Source of the DNA: an uncultured Sneathia sp.
GTDB taxonomy: Bacteria; Fusobacteriota; Fusobacteriia; Fusobacteriales; Leptotrichiaceae
DNA: 21,309 nt
Assembly: GCA_902494065.1 (NCBI GenBank)
Contig: CABURZ010000014.1
Location: 1-21,309, forward strand
Direction: 5' to 3'
The translations under genes were made by a program, and so were the position numbers. Position 1 is the first letter of the stretch, and every line of letters starts with the position of its first letter. Positions 14,213-21,309 of the stretch are shown in pieces. Below the pieces are notes generated by a model that made no database searches, had not been told where the DNA came from, and was given only the letters and a program-made list of their open reading frames with translations.

Positions 14213-14890
14213 ATGGAAAACATATTAGCAGTAGCTCTTTTCAGAGTAAAATTTTTAGAGACAATAGCAGTAGAAATACTTAAATTTTTTAATTCAATAG
14301 TTGGAAATTATGGACTAGCAATAATTTTAACAACAATTTTAATTAAATTGATTCTATTTCCACTATCATTAAAACAAGAAAAAGCAATGCAAAGAATGAA
14401 AGATTTGCAACCTGAAATAGATAAGATCAATAAAGAATATAAAGGAGATAAAGTTAAAATTAATGAAATGACAGCTAACTTATACAAAGAAAAAAATGTA
14501 AATCCTTTTTCAGGATGTCTTCCTTTATTAATACAGTTACCTATATTTGTAGCTTTATACTATGCATTCATGAGTAATGAAATACCTCAAAGTGCAACAT
14601 TTTTATGGTTTAATTTGAAAAAACCAGATGCTATATACACAATAGGGAAGTTTTCAATAAATGTTTTACCTATTGTAAGTGCAATATTGATGGTTGTTCA
14701 ACAAAAATTAATGACACCACAATCTAGTGAAAATGAAAATAATGTAATGCAATCAACAATGTTAATGATGCCAATTATGATGTTATTTATTTTCTATAAA
14801 TTCCCATCAGGGTTAAATCTATATTACGTTGTTAATACAGCTATTTCTATACTAATACAATTGTATGTAATGAAGAAAGTGAGAAAATAA
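14213..14890 (+). CDS. yidC: membrane protein insertase YidC/Oxa1 family
   Basis: This 225-residue insertase has about five membrane segments and the family core: YGLAIILTTILIKLILFPL, then LQPEIDKINKEYKGD, then NPFSGCLPLLIQLPIFVALYY, and FPSGLNLYYVVN near the end. YidC places proteins in the inner membrane alone or with SecYEG. It is short, of the Gram-positive type: there is no large periplasmic domain as in proteobacterial YidC, although this organism is probably diderm. The positive groove residue that is usually Arg is Lys45 here. Strong GGAGG precedes the start, and the stop overlaps khpB (TAATG). Confidence 0.95.
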   Translation: MENILAVALFRVKFLETIAVEILKFFNSIVGNYGLAIILTTILIKLILFPLSLKQEKAMQRMKDLQPEIDKINKEYKGDKVKINEMTANLYKEKNVNPFSGCLPLLIQLPIFVALYYAFMSNEIPQSATFLWFNLKKPDAIYTIGKFSINVLPIVSAILMVVQQKLMTPQSSENENNVMQSTMLMMPIMMLFIFYKFPSGLNLYYVVNTAISILIQLYVMKKVRK

Positions 14891-15612
14891 TGAATAAGAT
14901 AATTTTGCAAGCTAATAATAAGGAAGAGTTAGAATTATTAATAAAAAGCAATATCACTTTGCAAGAAAATGAAACTTATTTAATAAAAGAAATAAAAAGA
15001 CCATTTAATTTTTTCTTTATTAATATAAAGGGAAAATACGAAATAACAATATTAAAAAAAGAAGAGTTAGAAAAAATAAAAAAAGAAAATAATGTAACTC
15101 CTAAACCTATTAAAAATAAAATAAAAAAAGAAGTAAAAAAATCTAATGAGCAACAAGATGATATAACTGTAAAAGTAAAAAATATCTTTAATCAATTTTT
15201 AGAAAAAACAGAACTTAGTATAGAAATTGAAAGCATTAAATTAGTTGGAAATATTATATCTTTAAATATTACAGGTAAAGATGTTAGATATTTAATAGGT
15301 GAAAAAGGAGTAGCGTTAAATTCACTAGAATGTTTATTTAATTCTATAAAAGACTTTAAAGGATACAGAATACAATTAGATTCAAATAACTATAAGGCAA
15401 AAAGAGAAGAAACTTTAAGAAATATAGCACAAAAAAAAGCAGATAAAGTATTAAAAACAAAAACTAATTGTAAATTAAGTCCAATGACAGCAAGAGAAAG
15501 AAGAATTATACACGAAGAAATTTCAAACTATCCTAATTTAAAAACAGAAAGTTATGGAGAAGAACCTAAGAGATTTTTAGTTATAAAATACATGGGAGAA
15601 AAAGAGGATTAA
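14890..15612 (+). CDS. khpB: KhpB/Jag, KH and R3H domain RNA-binding protein
   Basis: This 240-residue protein has three parts: a Jag_N domain (about 1-55), a Lys-rich linker (about 57-90), then KH-II (about 95-168, with the GEKG loop in [17 protein letters not shown]) and R3H (about 172-238, [15 protein letters not shown]). KhpB binds RNA, usually as a complex with KhpA, and affects cell division and envelope synthesis in Gram-positive bacteria. It overlaps yidC by one base and is 1 bp from mnmE. The yidC-khpB-mnmE order is conserved. The partner KhpA is not in the window. Confidence 0.93.
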   Translation: MNKIILQANNKEELELLIKSNITLQENETYLIKEIKRPFNFFFINIKGKYEITILKKEELEKIKKENNVTPKPIKNKIKKEVKKSNEQQDDITVKVKNIFNQFLEKTELSIEIESIKLVGNIISLNITGKDVRYLIGEKGVALNSLECLFNSIKDFKGYRIQLDSNNYKAKREETLRNIAQKKADKVLKTKTNCKLSPMTARERRIIHEEISNYPNLKTESYGEEPKRFLVIKYMGEKED

Positions 15613-15613
15613 T

Positions 15614-16975
15614 ATGCTAATGTTTGACACTATTGCTGCTGTAGCAACAGCTAAAGGTGATGGAGGTGTCGCTATTATAAGAATTTCAGGTGATAATGCA
15701 TTTGAAATTTTAGATAAAATATTTAAACCTATAAACAACACTAAAATAGGTTACTATAGACTAAAATACGGTCATATATATGATAGTGATAAATTGATAG
15801 ATGAAGTTATGGCAGTAAGAATGAAATCACCTAGATCGTATACAAGTGAAAATGTTGTGGAAATCAATTGTCATGGTGGAGAAAAAATGACAGAGAGAGT
15901 CTTGCAATTAGTTTTAAAAAGCGGTGCAAGATTAGCTCAAAAAGGTGAATTCACTAAACGAGCATTTATGAATGGTCGTATAGATTTATCACAAGCAGAA
16001 GCAGTTATAGACTTAATAAACGGTAAAACTGATAAATCTTTAGATGTTTCTTTAAATCAATTAAGAGGTGATTTAAAGATAATGATACAAAACTTCAAAA
16101 AGACACTACTTGATATAGTAGCACATATTAATGTTGTATTAGATTATCCAGAAGAAGGAATAGAAGATCCTATTCCTAAAGAATTATTAGAAGATTTGAA
16201 AAAAATAGAAAAAAAAGCAACTGAATTAATAGAAAGTTACGATAAAGGGAAGATAATAAAAGACGGTGTAAAAACAGTTATAGTAGGTAGACCTAACGTT
16301 GGAAAATCAACTTTACTTAACGCACTTTTAAGAGAAGAAAGAGCTATTGTAACAGAGATAGCTGGGACTACAAGAGATACTATAGAAGAAAAAATAAATA
16401 TAAAGGGTATTCCTTTAATATTAGTGGATACTGCTGGTATAAGACATACACAAGACTTGGTAGAAAGTATAGGTGTAAAAAAATCAAGAGAATTAATTGA
16501 AAAAGCAGATCTTGTGTTAATGTTACTAGACGCAAGTCAAAAATTAGATGAAGAAGATAGAGAAATAATTGAATATATAAAGGAAAATAACAAAAAAGTA
16601 ATATATATTCTAAATAAAATTGATAAAGATGAATGTAATGATTTTTCTAATTTAGAAAATACAGTTAAAATTTCAGCTATGAAAAATATAGGAATTAATG
16701 AGATGGAAGACTTTATTTATTCATATATTGTAGGTAATAAGGTTGAAAACAGCGGAAATGAATGTATATTGACTAACATACGTCATAAAACAGCATTAGA
16801 AAAAACAAAAGTAGCTATACAAAATATGTTTACCACGATAGAAAATGAATTACCTCTTGACTTAATATCCGTAGATTTAAAAGAAGCATTAGATTCATTA
16901 TCAGAAATAACAGGAGAAATAACATCAGAGGATATACTAGATCACATATTTTCAAATTTTTGTGTTGGAAAATAA
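15614..16975 (+). CDS. mnmE: tRNA modification GTPase MnmE
   Basis: This 453-residue protein works with MnmG to make 5-carboxymethylaminomethyl-type modifications on U34 of tRNAs such as Lys(UUU), Glu(UUC), Leu(UAA) and Arg(UCU), all encoded in this window. The N-terminal folate-binding domain begins [19 protein letters not shown]. An embedded G domain has GRPNVGKS (221-228), DTAGI, NKID (about 333) and SAM. The protein ends in the C-terminal CVGK with catalytic Cys450. AGAGGA stands 5 nt before the first of two ATGs, so I use 15614. In many genomes mnmG follows immediately; here a beta-barrel gene does instead. Confidence 0.97.
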   Translation: MLMFDTIAAVATAKGDGGVAIIRISGDNAFEILDKIFKPINNTKIGYYRLKYGHIYDSDKLIDEVMAVRMKSPRSYTSENVVEINCHGGEKMTERVLQLVLKSGARLAQKGEFTKRAFMNGRIDLSQAEAVIDLINGKTDKSLDVSLNQLRGDLKIMIQNFKKTLLDIVAHINVVLDYPEEGIEDPIPKELLEDLKKIEKKATELIESYDKGKIIKDGVKTVIVGRPNVGKSTLLNALLREERAIVTEIAGTTRDTIEEKINIKGIPLILVDTAGIRHTQDLVESIGVKKSRELIEKADLVLMLLDASQKLDEEDREIIEYIKENNKKVIYILNKIDKDECNDFSNLENTVKISAMKNIGINEMEDFIYSYIVGNKVENSGNECILTNIRHKTALEKTKVAIQNMFTTIENELPLDLISVDLKEALDSLSEITGEITSEDILDHIFSNFCVGK

Positions 16976-16998
16976 AAAATATATAAAAAAGGAGATTT

Positions 16999-17748
16999 AT
17001 GAAAAAGAAATTAATGTTATTAGCAACACTTGCAATGTGTTCAGTTACAACACTAGCAAACAATCAACTAGGACTTAATATTTATCTTGGAGGGGGGGTA
17101 AACTTTAAGGATAATGATAGGGATTACTCAAAAATAATTTCTTCTGGAGCACACACTAATCCTAACCCTCAAAAAAGAAAAGAATTTATAAGAGGATATA
17201 GTTTTAATGTAGATATAACTAAAAATGTAGGAGATTATATTGAATTAGGAGTAGGAACAGGATATATACATAATAAACAATATACATATGATTTTAAGCA
17301 TAAATCAAGCGCTACTTCACCTGAAACTACTAAGAATGCAAAAGTATTCGCAATAGATAATGTTCCATTATATGCAACAGCTAAAGTTAAGTTTTCTAAA
17401 GGTAATATAAAACCTTATATAAAAGCAGATTTAGGATATGCTTTCAATGTTAAATATAAACATTTTAAATATGCAGATACAACATTAGACCATACAGGAG
17501 ATATACATATAAATAATAAATTAGAAGATCATGGCGGTGTATATATTGGTGGAGCAATTGGTGTAGAAGCATATAACTTCTTTGTAGAAGCAAAAGCTTC
17601 ACATATATTTAATGATGTAACTGTTAATTATAGTGTGGATGGACTTACAACATATCCACCAACAGGATCAAGCACAAGTGATACTTGGACGACTTTCAAA
17701 GGTAATACATTATTAGGAATTAGAGCAGGATATAAATTTGAATTTTAA
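16999..17748 (+). CDS. outer-membrane beta-barrel protein with G7 tract
   Basis: This 249-residue protein has a Sec signal peptide (MKKKLMLLATLAMCSVTTLA, cleavage likely before N21) and alternating short beta-strand patterns. It ends RAGYKFEF, with the C-terminal Phe typical of outer-membrane barrels. It looks like an 8- to 10-strand porin/OmpW-like barrel of unknown function. Strand motifs such as YLGGGVNF, YIELGVGTGYIHN, IKADLGYAF and GVYIGGAIGVEAY are visible, with extracellular-loop-like Thr/Ser/Pro-rich inserts. A run of seven G's (17092-17098) lies in codons 32-34, a possible slippage site. AGGAG precedes the ATG, 23 bp after mnmE; whether it shares the mnmE transcript is unclear. Confidence 0.85.
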   Translation: MKKKLMLLATLAMCSVTTLANNQLGLNIYLGGGVNFKDNDRDYSKIISSGAHTNPNPQKRKEFIRGYSFNVDITKNVGDYIELGVGTGYIHNKQYTYDFKHKSSATSPETTKNAKVFAIDNVPLYATAKVKFSKGNIKPYIKADLGYAFNVKYKHFKYADTTLDHTGDIHINNKLEDHGGVYIGGAIGVEAYNFFVEAKASHIFNDVTVNYSVDGLTTYPPTGSSTSDTWTTFKGNTLLGIRAGYKFEF

Positions 17749-17753
17749 TATAT

Positions 17754-17785
17754 AAAAAAAAGCTAGATTTTTTCTAGCTTTTTTT
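17754..17785. terminator. bidirectional terminator between the barrel gene and the PTS operon
   Basis: An A7 run, stem AGCTAGA / TCTAGCT with a T5 loop, and a T6 run form a hairpin that can end transcription from both sides. The stop codon of the minus-strand DUF956 gene lies inside the stem. Confidence 0.85.
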
Positions 17786-18148
17786 CTTAAAGAGACCTTT
17801 AATGCCTCTGATTATTACATCTGTAAAACTAAGAGATTTTACTAATTTTTCTTTTTTTATATATTTTGCAATAGTTCTTAAAAGTAATTTATTATCTTTT
17901 GAAGAAAAAGATAAACTTTGTCCTGATTTAATAAAGATAGCAAATCTATTTATCCATCTACCTTTAAAAATAACTGACGCACTTATGTAATCAATTTCAT
18001 TCCAAGGTATTTGTATATAATCTTTTGGATTTGAGGAGTTATAAAACTCAAAAGCTTTATCTCCCACCATTATTTTTCCATAACTAGATAGTCCCAAAAA
18101 TGATGTTCCATCTATTACTAAATCTACTTTTGTATTTTGTGACTGCAT
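17774..18148 (-). CDS. DUF956 family protein of the mannose PTS operon (ManO-like)
   Basis: This 124-residue cytosolic protein starts with SQNTKVDLVIDGTSFLGLSSYGKIMVGDKAFEFYN and has IQIPWNEIDYISASVIFKGRWI, both typical of DUF956. In streptococci and lactobacilli this family sits at the end of the mannose PTS operon (sometimes called manO). It is thought to be a regulatory accessory, with no proven biochemical activity that I know of. It has a pleckstrin-like beta pattern and a basic tail (GLFKKKS). It overlaps the EIID gene by one base (TAATG) and its stop lies inside the shared terminator, so it is the last gene of the operon. Confidence 0.88.
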   Translation of the reverse strand: MQSQNTKVDLVIDGTSFLGLSSYGKIMVGDKAFEFYNSSNPKDYIQIPWNEIDYISASVIFKGRWINRFAIFIKSGQSLSFSSKDNKLLLRTIAKYIKKEKLVKSLSFTDVIIRGIKGLFKKKS

Positions 18149-19062
18149 TACATTAATCCTATTACTCTAGCACCTATACCTATTATAAATAAAGCTATTA
18201 TTATTGTTATAGGTGATACTTTTTTCTTTAATAATTTACAGCAAAGAAGTGTTAATAATAGTGCAGCTAACCCTGGTATTAATGAATCTAAGTTTTGTTG
18301 CAATGTTGTAACTTTTGCAGCATTTAAACCATTAGCACCAAGTGCACTGTATTGTTCTAATGCACTTTTTATACCTTCGGCTCCTTGAGGTAATTTATCC
18401 CATTCTATATAAGCTCCTTTTGCTTGTGTAACAATAGAAACTATAGGTGCAAATGAAATACTTACCCATCTTTGAACTAGTGCTCCTATTATAAACATAC
18501 CTAGAATTGAAGCACCTGTTGTAATTTTACTTAAAAGTCCACCAGATAAATCTTCTGTAATTTTTGTTCCAACTTTATAACCAAATTCTTGAGTATACCA
18601 CATAAATGCAAAACGAATTACATTCCATACAACAAAGAATAATAATGGTCCTAAAATACTTCCTGATAATGCAAGTGAAGCACCTAATGCACCAAGTATA
18701 GGTCTTGCAGTAAACCAGAATACAGGATCTCCAACCCCAGCTAAAGGTCCCATCATACCTATTTTAACCCCTTGTATTGCTGCATCATCAACTGCAACAC
18801 CATTAGCTCTTTGTTCTTCTAAAGATAGTGTAACTCCCATTACTGGTGATGATACATAAGGGTGAGTGTTATAGAATTCTAAGTGTCTTTTTAATGCTGC
18901 TATTTGATCGGCTTTATTTGGATAAAGTCTTTTGATAGCTGGAATTATTGAAAATGCCCATCCACCATTTTGCATACGTTCGTAGTTCCATGAACCTTGA
19001 AGGTATTGATGACGTAGAGCAACTGAAAAACGATCTTTTTTAGTTAATTTAATTTTTTCCAT
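18148..19062 (-). CDS. manZ: PTS mannose/fructose/sorbose family EIID component
   Basis: This 304-residue membrane subunit works with EIIC to carry sugar across the inner membrane. It starts with LTKKDRFSVALRHQYLQGSWNYERMQNGGWAF and has MGPLAGVGDPVFWFTARPILGALGASLA and the long central soluble part typical of EIID. The C-terminus has two hydrophobic segments. Known substrates of this family are mannose, glucose, glucosamine or fructose; which one applies here cannot be told. AAGGAG precedes the ATG, 20 bp after the EIIC gene. The same gene is manN in Gram-positive naming. Confidence 0.93.
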   Translation of the reverse strand: MEKIKLTKKDRFSVALRHQYLQGSWNYERMQNGGWAFSIIPAIKRLYPNKADQIAALKRHLEFYNTHPYVSSPVMGVTLSLEEQRANGVAVDDAAIQGVKIGMMGPLAGVGDPVFWFTARPILGALGASLALSGSILGPLLFFVVWNVIRFAFMWYTQEFGYKVGTKITEDLSGGLLSKITTGASILGMFIIGALVQRWVSISFAPIVSIVTQAKGAYIEWDKLPQGAEGIKSALEQYSALGANGLNAAKVTTLQQNLDSLIPGLAALLLTLLCCKLLKKKVSPITIIIALFIIGIGARVIGLM

Positions 19063-19082
19063 CTTTTTATCTCCTTCAAGTA

Positions 19083-19889
19083 TTAATAATCATTTAATAT
19101 GTCACCAAGTGGATCTTGGTTTCCGCCATTAGATGATTTTGCAGTTTCTTTTAGTCCTAAATAAATTAATGCTAAACTTACTCCTATTGCTCCAAGAGCT
19201 ATTAGTGTTAATGAGTTAATTGCAGCTAATACAAATCCTAAAACAAAGAAAGGCCAAACTTCTTTAGTTGCCATCATGTTAATAACCATTGCATAACCAA
19301 CTGCTGCAACCATTCCACCACCAACTGCCATACCACCAGCTAACCAACTAGGCATAGCTTGAAGTGCATTTGTAACAACTTGAGGAGGTATAACACATAA
19401 AATAGCAGCAGGTATAGCAATACGAACACCTTGCATTAATATTGCAACTATATGCCAGAATTCTACACCACGTATGCTACCTTTTTCTGCAGCTTTGTCC
19501 ATAAAATGAACTAAAGGTATAGCTACTGTACGACATATCATTGTTAAAAATAGTCCTGCTACAGATAAAGGTATTGCAACAGTAATAGCTGTATTAATAG
19601 CTGTTGTAACATCTGTTGAACCACCTTGTAATCCTAATACCATAAGTATACCTGATGCAACTGATGCAAGAGCAGCATCGGGAGCAACAGCAGCTCCTAT
19701 ATTTGCCCAACCAAGAGCAATCATTTGAAGAGAACCTCCTAGTATGATTCCTTCTTTTAAATGTCCTGTTACTAATCCTATAAGTGTACATGCAACTATA
19801 GGTTGATGGAATTGAAATTCATCTAAAATTCCTTCCATACCAGCTAACAAGGCAACTATAATAATTAACAATATTGTTAATCCACTCAT
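19083..19889 (-). CDS. manY: PTS mannose/fructose/sorbose family EIIC component
   Basis: This 268-residue polytopic membrane subunit (about 7-8 segments) forms the sugar channel with EIID. GGSLQMIALGWANIGAAV followed by PDAALAS is the family hallmark, near residues 50-75. AGGAGG stands before the ATG and only 12 bp separate it from the EIIAB gene, so the order AB-C-D is the classic mannose-class operon. The C-terminal tail (SNGGNQDPLGDILNDY) is short and polar. Confidence 0.94.
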   Translation of the reverse strand: MSGLTILLIIIVALLAGMEGILDEFQFHQPIVACTLIGLVTGHLKEGIILGGSLQMIALGWANIGAAVAPDAALASVASGILMVLGLQGGSTDVTTAINTAITVAIPLSVAGLFLTMICRTVAIPLVHFMDKAAEKGSIRGVEFWHIVAILMQGVRIAIPAAILCVIPPQVVTNALQAMPSWLAGGMAVGGGMVAAVGYAMVINMMATKEVWPFFVLGFVLAAINSLTLIALGAIGVSLALIYLGLKETAKSSNGGNQDPLGDILNDY

Positions 19890-19901
19890 TTTATCCTCCT
19901 G

Positions 19902-20882
19902 TTATTTCTCTAATTCATGTTCAGCTTTTTTAATAATTGAATCTATATTTTCAGGTGAATCAGCAGGAACTTTTCTAACGTCCATTTTAACTCCTAAAGA
20001 TATAAGTTTTTTTATTGAAGCTAGGTCTGTATTATCCATTGACATAACTTTAGTAACTACAACTTTACCAGTTGCGTGTGCTATTGAACCAAGGTTCAAT
20101 GTTTCAAAATGTACACCCTTTTCGTATGCCTTTAGAGCATCTTCTGGTGTTTCAAATAGAAGTAGTGCACGTGTATTACCAAATCTAGTATCTTTTGCAA
20201 CTTGTGCCATTTTATCTAATGGAACAACGTGAGCTTTTATACCTGGAGGTGCAACTTGTTCTATCATACTCTTTCTTAATGAATCTTTAGAAACAGAATC
20301 AGATACTACTATAATTCTATCTGGTTTTAACTGTTTACACCAATTCGATGCAACTTGACCGTGTAATAAACGTGTATCGACTCTAGCCAATACATATTTT
20401 ATTTTACCGTCACCGATAACAGTACCTTCAGGAATATTTCCTTGAGGTATAGAGGCAGTTTTTTCCTCTTTCTTTGCGGGTTCTATAGTTTTTGGTAAAA
20501 CTTTAATTTCTTCTCTAGCACTAGCTAATATGTTCTTAGCTAATTCTTGTGCAGAATCAATCTCAGATCTTAAACTAAATGCTTCTATTAGCATAGGTAA
20601 ATTAACTCCTGAAACTATAGCCCAAGTTTTCTTATGGTCTTCAAATAAGATGTTAGCTTGATTAAAAGGTGTACCAGACCAAAGATCAACTAAGAATAAA
20701 ACTTGTTCAGGATCATCAAAAGTAGAAAACGCTTTTTCCATTTTAGCTCTAATATTTTCTGGTCCTTCACTAGGTTTTATTGTGCATGCTGCAACATTTG
20801 TTTCTTCACCTAATATCATGCTTGCAGATTGAAGAATACCATTTGCAAAATCACCATGACTTGCAACGATAATACCAACCAT
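19902..20882 (-). CDS. manX: PTS mannose/fructose/sorbose family EIIAB component
   Basis: This 326-residue cytosolic phosphotransferase accepts phosphate from HPr and passes it to the sugar. The IIA domain is about 1-130, with phospho-His9 in IIVASHGDFANG. A Pro/Lys-rich linker covers about 131-157. The IIB domain is about 160-326, with active-site His174 in RVDTRLLHGQVASNW. IIA and IIB are fused, as in E. coli ManX and streptococcal ManL. It is the first gene of the operon; AAGGA precedes the ATG and a promoter lies at 20935-20962. No LevR-type or other regulator gene is adjacent, so control is unknown. Confidence 0.95.
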   Translation of the reverse strand: MVGIIVASHGDFANGILQSASMILGEETNVAACTIKPSEGPENIRAKMEKAFSTFDDPEQVLFLVDLWSGTPFNQANILFEDHKKTWAIVSGVNLPMLIEAFSLRSEIDSAQELAKNILASAREEIKVLPKTIEPAKKEEKTASIPQGNIPEGTVIGDGKIKYVLARVDTRLLHGQVASNWCKQLKPDRIIVVSDSVSKDSLRKSMIEQVAPPGIKAHVVPLDKMAQVAKDTRFGNTRALLLFETPEDALKAYEKGVHFETLNLGSIAHATGKVVVTKVMSMDNTDLASIKKLISLGVKMDVRKVPADSPENIDSIIKKAEHELEK

Positions 20883-20934
20883 AATGTCACTTCCTTCCGT
20901 AAATGTGTGTATATTGAGTTATCAATATATATAA

Positions 20935-20962
20935 AGTATACTATAAAATTAAGAAAAAGCAA
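20935..20962 (-). promoter_or_regulatory. promoter of the mannose-class PTS operon
   Basis: On the minus strand, TTGCTT (20962-20957) and TATACT (20940-20935) are 16 bp apart, with the -10 about 53 bp before the EIIAB start codon. The -35 is weak (3/6), which would allow regulation. Confidence 0.55.
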
Positions 20963-20995
20963 ACTGAAAAATGAAATAATTTGCATTAATTTGTG

Positions 20996-21009
20996 TTATC
21001 GTTCGACAA
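20996..21009. promoter_or_regulatory. possible operator upstream of the PTS promoter
   Basis: TTATCG-TT-CGACAA is an imperfect palindrome (one mismatched pair) in an otherwise A/T-only region, about 35 bp upstream of the PTS -35. It does not match the cre consensus. A regulator site is only a guess. Confidence 0.25.
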
Positions 21010-21144
21010 TAATTAAGATAAATATGCGGATGATAAAGTTAGAAGCATAAAAAACGGTTATAAACTTAAAAAAATAAACGGAAAATGATTAAAAAATGGT
21101 AAAATTTGAAAAAAATGAAAAAAATAAAAAAATAAAAAAAGTTG

Positions 21145-21173
21145 TTGACAAAAATTCAAATATTTGATAATAT
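21145..21173 (+). promoter_or_regulatory. rRNA operon promoter with A-rich UP-like element
   Basis: TTGACA (21145-21150) is followed by GATAATAT (21166-21173), giving a -10 at 15 or 17 bp spacing (GATAAT or TAATAT). Just upstream, 21110-21140 is almost all A with single T/G interruptions in rough helical phase, as in UP elements of rRNA promoters. It lies about 100 bp before the 16S gene. Confidence 0.8.
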
Positions 21174-21180
21174 ATAGAAT

Positions 21181-21193
21181 GTCCATCAAGGAC
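21181..21193 (+). other. small hairpin at the start of the rRNA leader
   Basis: GTCC-ATCAA-GGAC can form a 4-bp hairpin at about the expected transcription start, followed by a second GGAC (21196-21199). It may protect the 5' end or be part of leader processing; support is weak. Confidence 0.3.
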
Positions 21194-21270
21194 AAGGACA
21201 ATGAGAGAAGAAAAAGCAAACAAGATGTTAAGAAAAAAGACAAAGGTGAATACAAGAGAAGAAAAGATAA

Positions 21271-21309
21271 CGAAGGAAGAGTTTGATCCTGGCTCAGGAT
21301 AAACGCTGA
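21271..21309 (+). rRNA. rrs: 16S ribosomal RNA, first 39 bases (cut by window edge)
   Basis: AGAGTTTGATCCTGGCTCAG, the universal 16S start, lies at 21277-21296 and is followed by GATAAACGCTGA, close to Fusobacteriota sequences. The 5' end is placed by aligning GAAGAGTTTG to bases 6-15 of E. coli 16S. The gene continues beyond the window. Confidence 0.95.

Larger units (their letters stand above)
20883..21144. other. spacer between the divergent PTS operon and rRNA operon
   Basis: No gene is supported here. It contains the PTS promoter, a GC-bearing imperfect palindrome (20996-21009) and, from about 21060, a purine-rich stretch dominated by A runs that leads into the rRNA promoter. Short frames in it lack ribosome sites and family resemblance. 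Confidence 0.7.

Noticed and set aside
16999..17060. Lipoprotein signal (LAMC) in the beta-barrel protein.
   Set aside because: Met at -1 does not fit a lipobox, and a normal signal peptidase I site (TLA before NN) follows.
20935..21010. Sigma-54 promoter for the PTS operon, as in some LevR-controlled systems.
   Set aside because: No GG/GC -24/-12 pair with the right spacing is present, while a sigma-70-like -10 is; no LevR gene is adjacent.

Overview
The window is very AT-rich and looks like the chromosomal replication-origin region of a diderm, low-GC bacterium of the Fusobacteriota. A small-genome Leptotrichiaceae member (Sneathia or Streptobacillus type) is my best guess. This rests on the start of the 16S rRNA at the right edge (GGATAAACGCTGA after the universal forward-primer site), a beta-barrel outer membrane protein and a lipoprotein (hence two membranes), extreme A/T bias, and a clostridia/fusobacteria-like gene content. 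The genus is inference.

Layout. (a) 1-1565, minus strand: a coupled set of AraC-type regulator, small cupin and SAM-dependent methyltransferase (cut by the left edge). It diverges from (b) 1687-5077, plus strand: two overlapping ABC half-exporter genes that should form a heterodimer of the YbtP/YbtQ type. The two units share a short intergenic region with a perfect 11-bp inverted repeat that can be read as the same promoter on both strands. (c) 5193-6106, minus strand: ten tRNA genes (Leu, fMet, Gly, Lys-UUU, Lys-CUU, Arg, Met, Glu, Ser, Phe in transcription order), all with encoded CCA. They have a consensus promoter, an end terminator and a second terminator-like hairpin inside the cluster. 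(d) 6199-13014, minus strand: a tightly overlapping operon dnaA - yaaA (S4) - recF - DUF721/DciA-like protein with zinc ribbon - mfd - small lipoprotein - rqcP. It joins replication initiation, repair and ribosome rescue. (e) 13015-13427: oriC, with about ten same-direction DnaA-box-like 9-mers (mostly TCAACA instead of TCCACA) followed by a TAA-repeat unwinding region. (f) 13428-16975, plus strand: rpmH - rnpA - yidD - yidC - khpB/jag - mnmE, the classic origin-proximal set, followed by an outer-membrane beta-barrel gene (16999-17748) with a G7 tract near its 5' end. (g) 17774-20882, minus strand: a mannose-family PTS operon (EIIAB, EIIC, EIID, DUF956) ending in a bidirectional terminator shared with the beta-barrel gene. 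(h) 20883-21309: regulatory spacer, a strong rRNA promoter with an A-rich upstream element, and the first bases of 16S rRNA.

How it works together: the core is a replication origin with its initiator gene and translation/membrane-insertion genes diverging from it. An rRNA operon lies about 8 kb away and reads away from the origin. The accessory parts are the AraC/cupin/methyltransferase/ABC locus and the PTS. The least explained items are the cysteine-bearing AraC regulator with its symmetrical promoter, the DciA-like protein with a zinc ribbon, the shortened Mfd, the lipoprotein inside the dnaA operon, and the noncanonical DnaA boxes.
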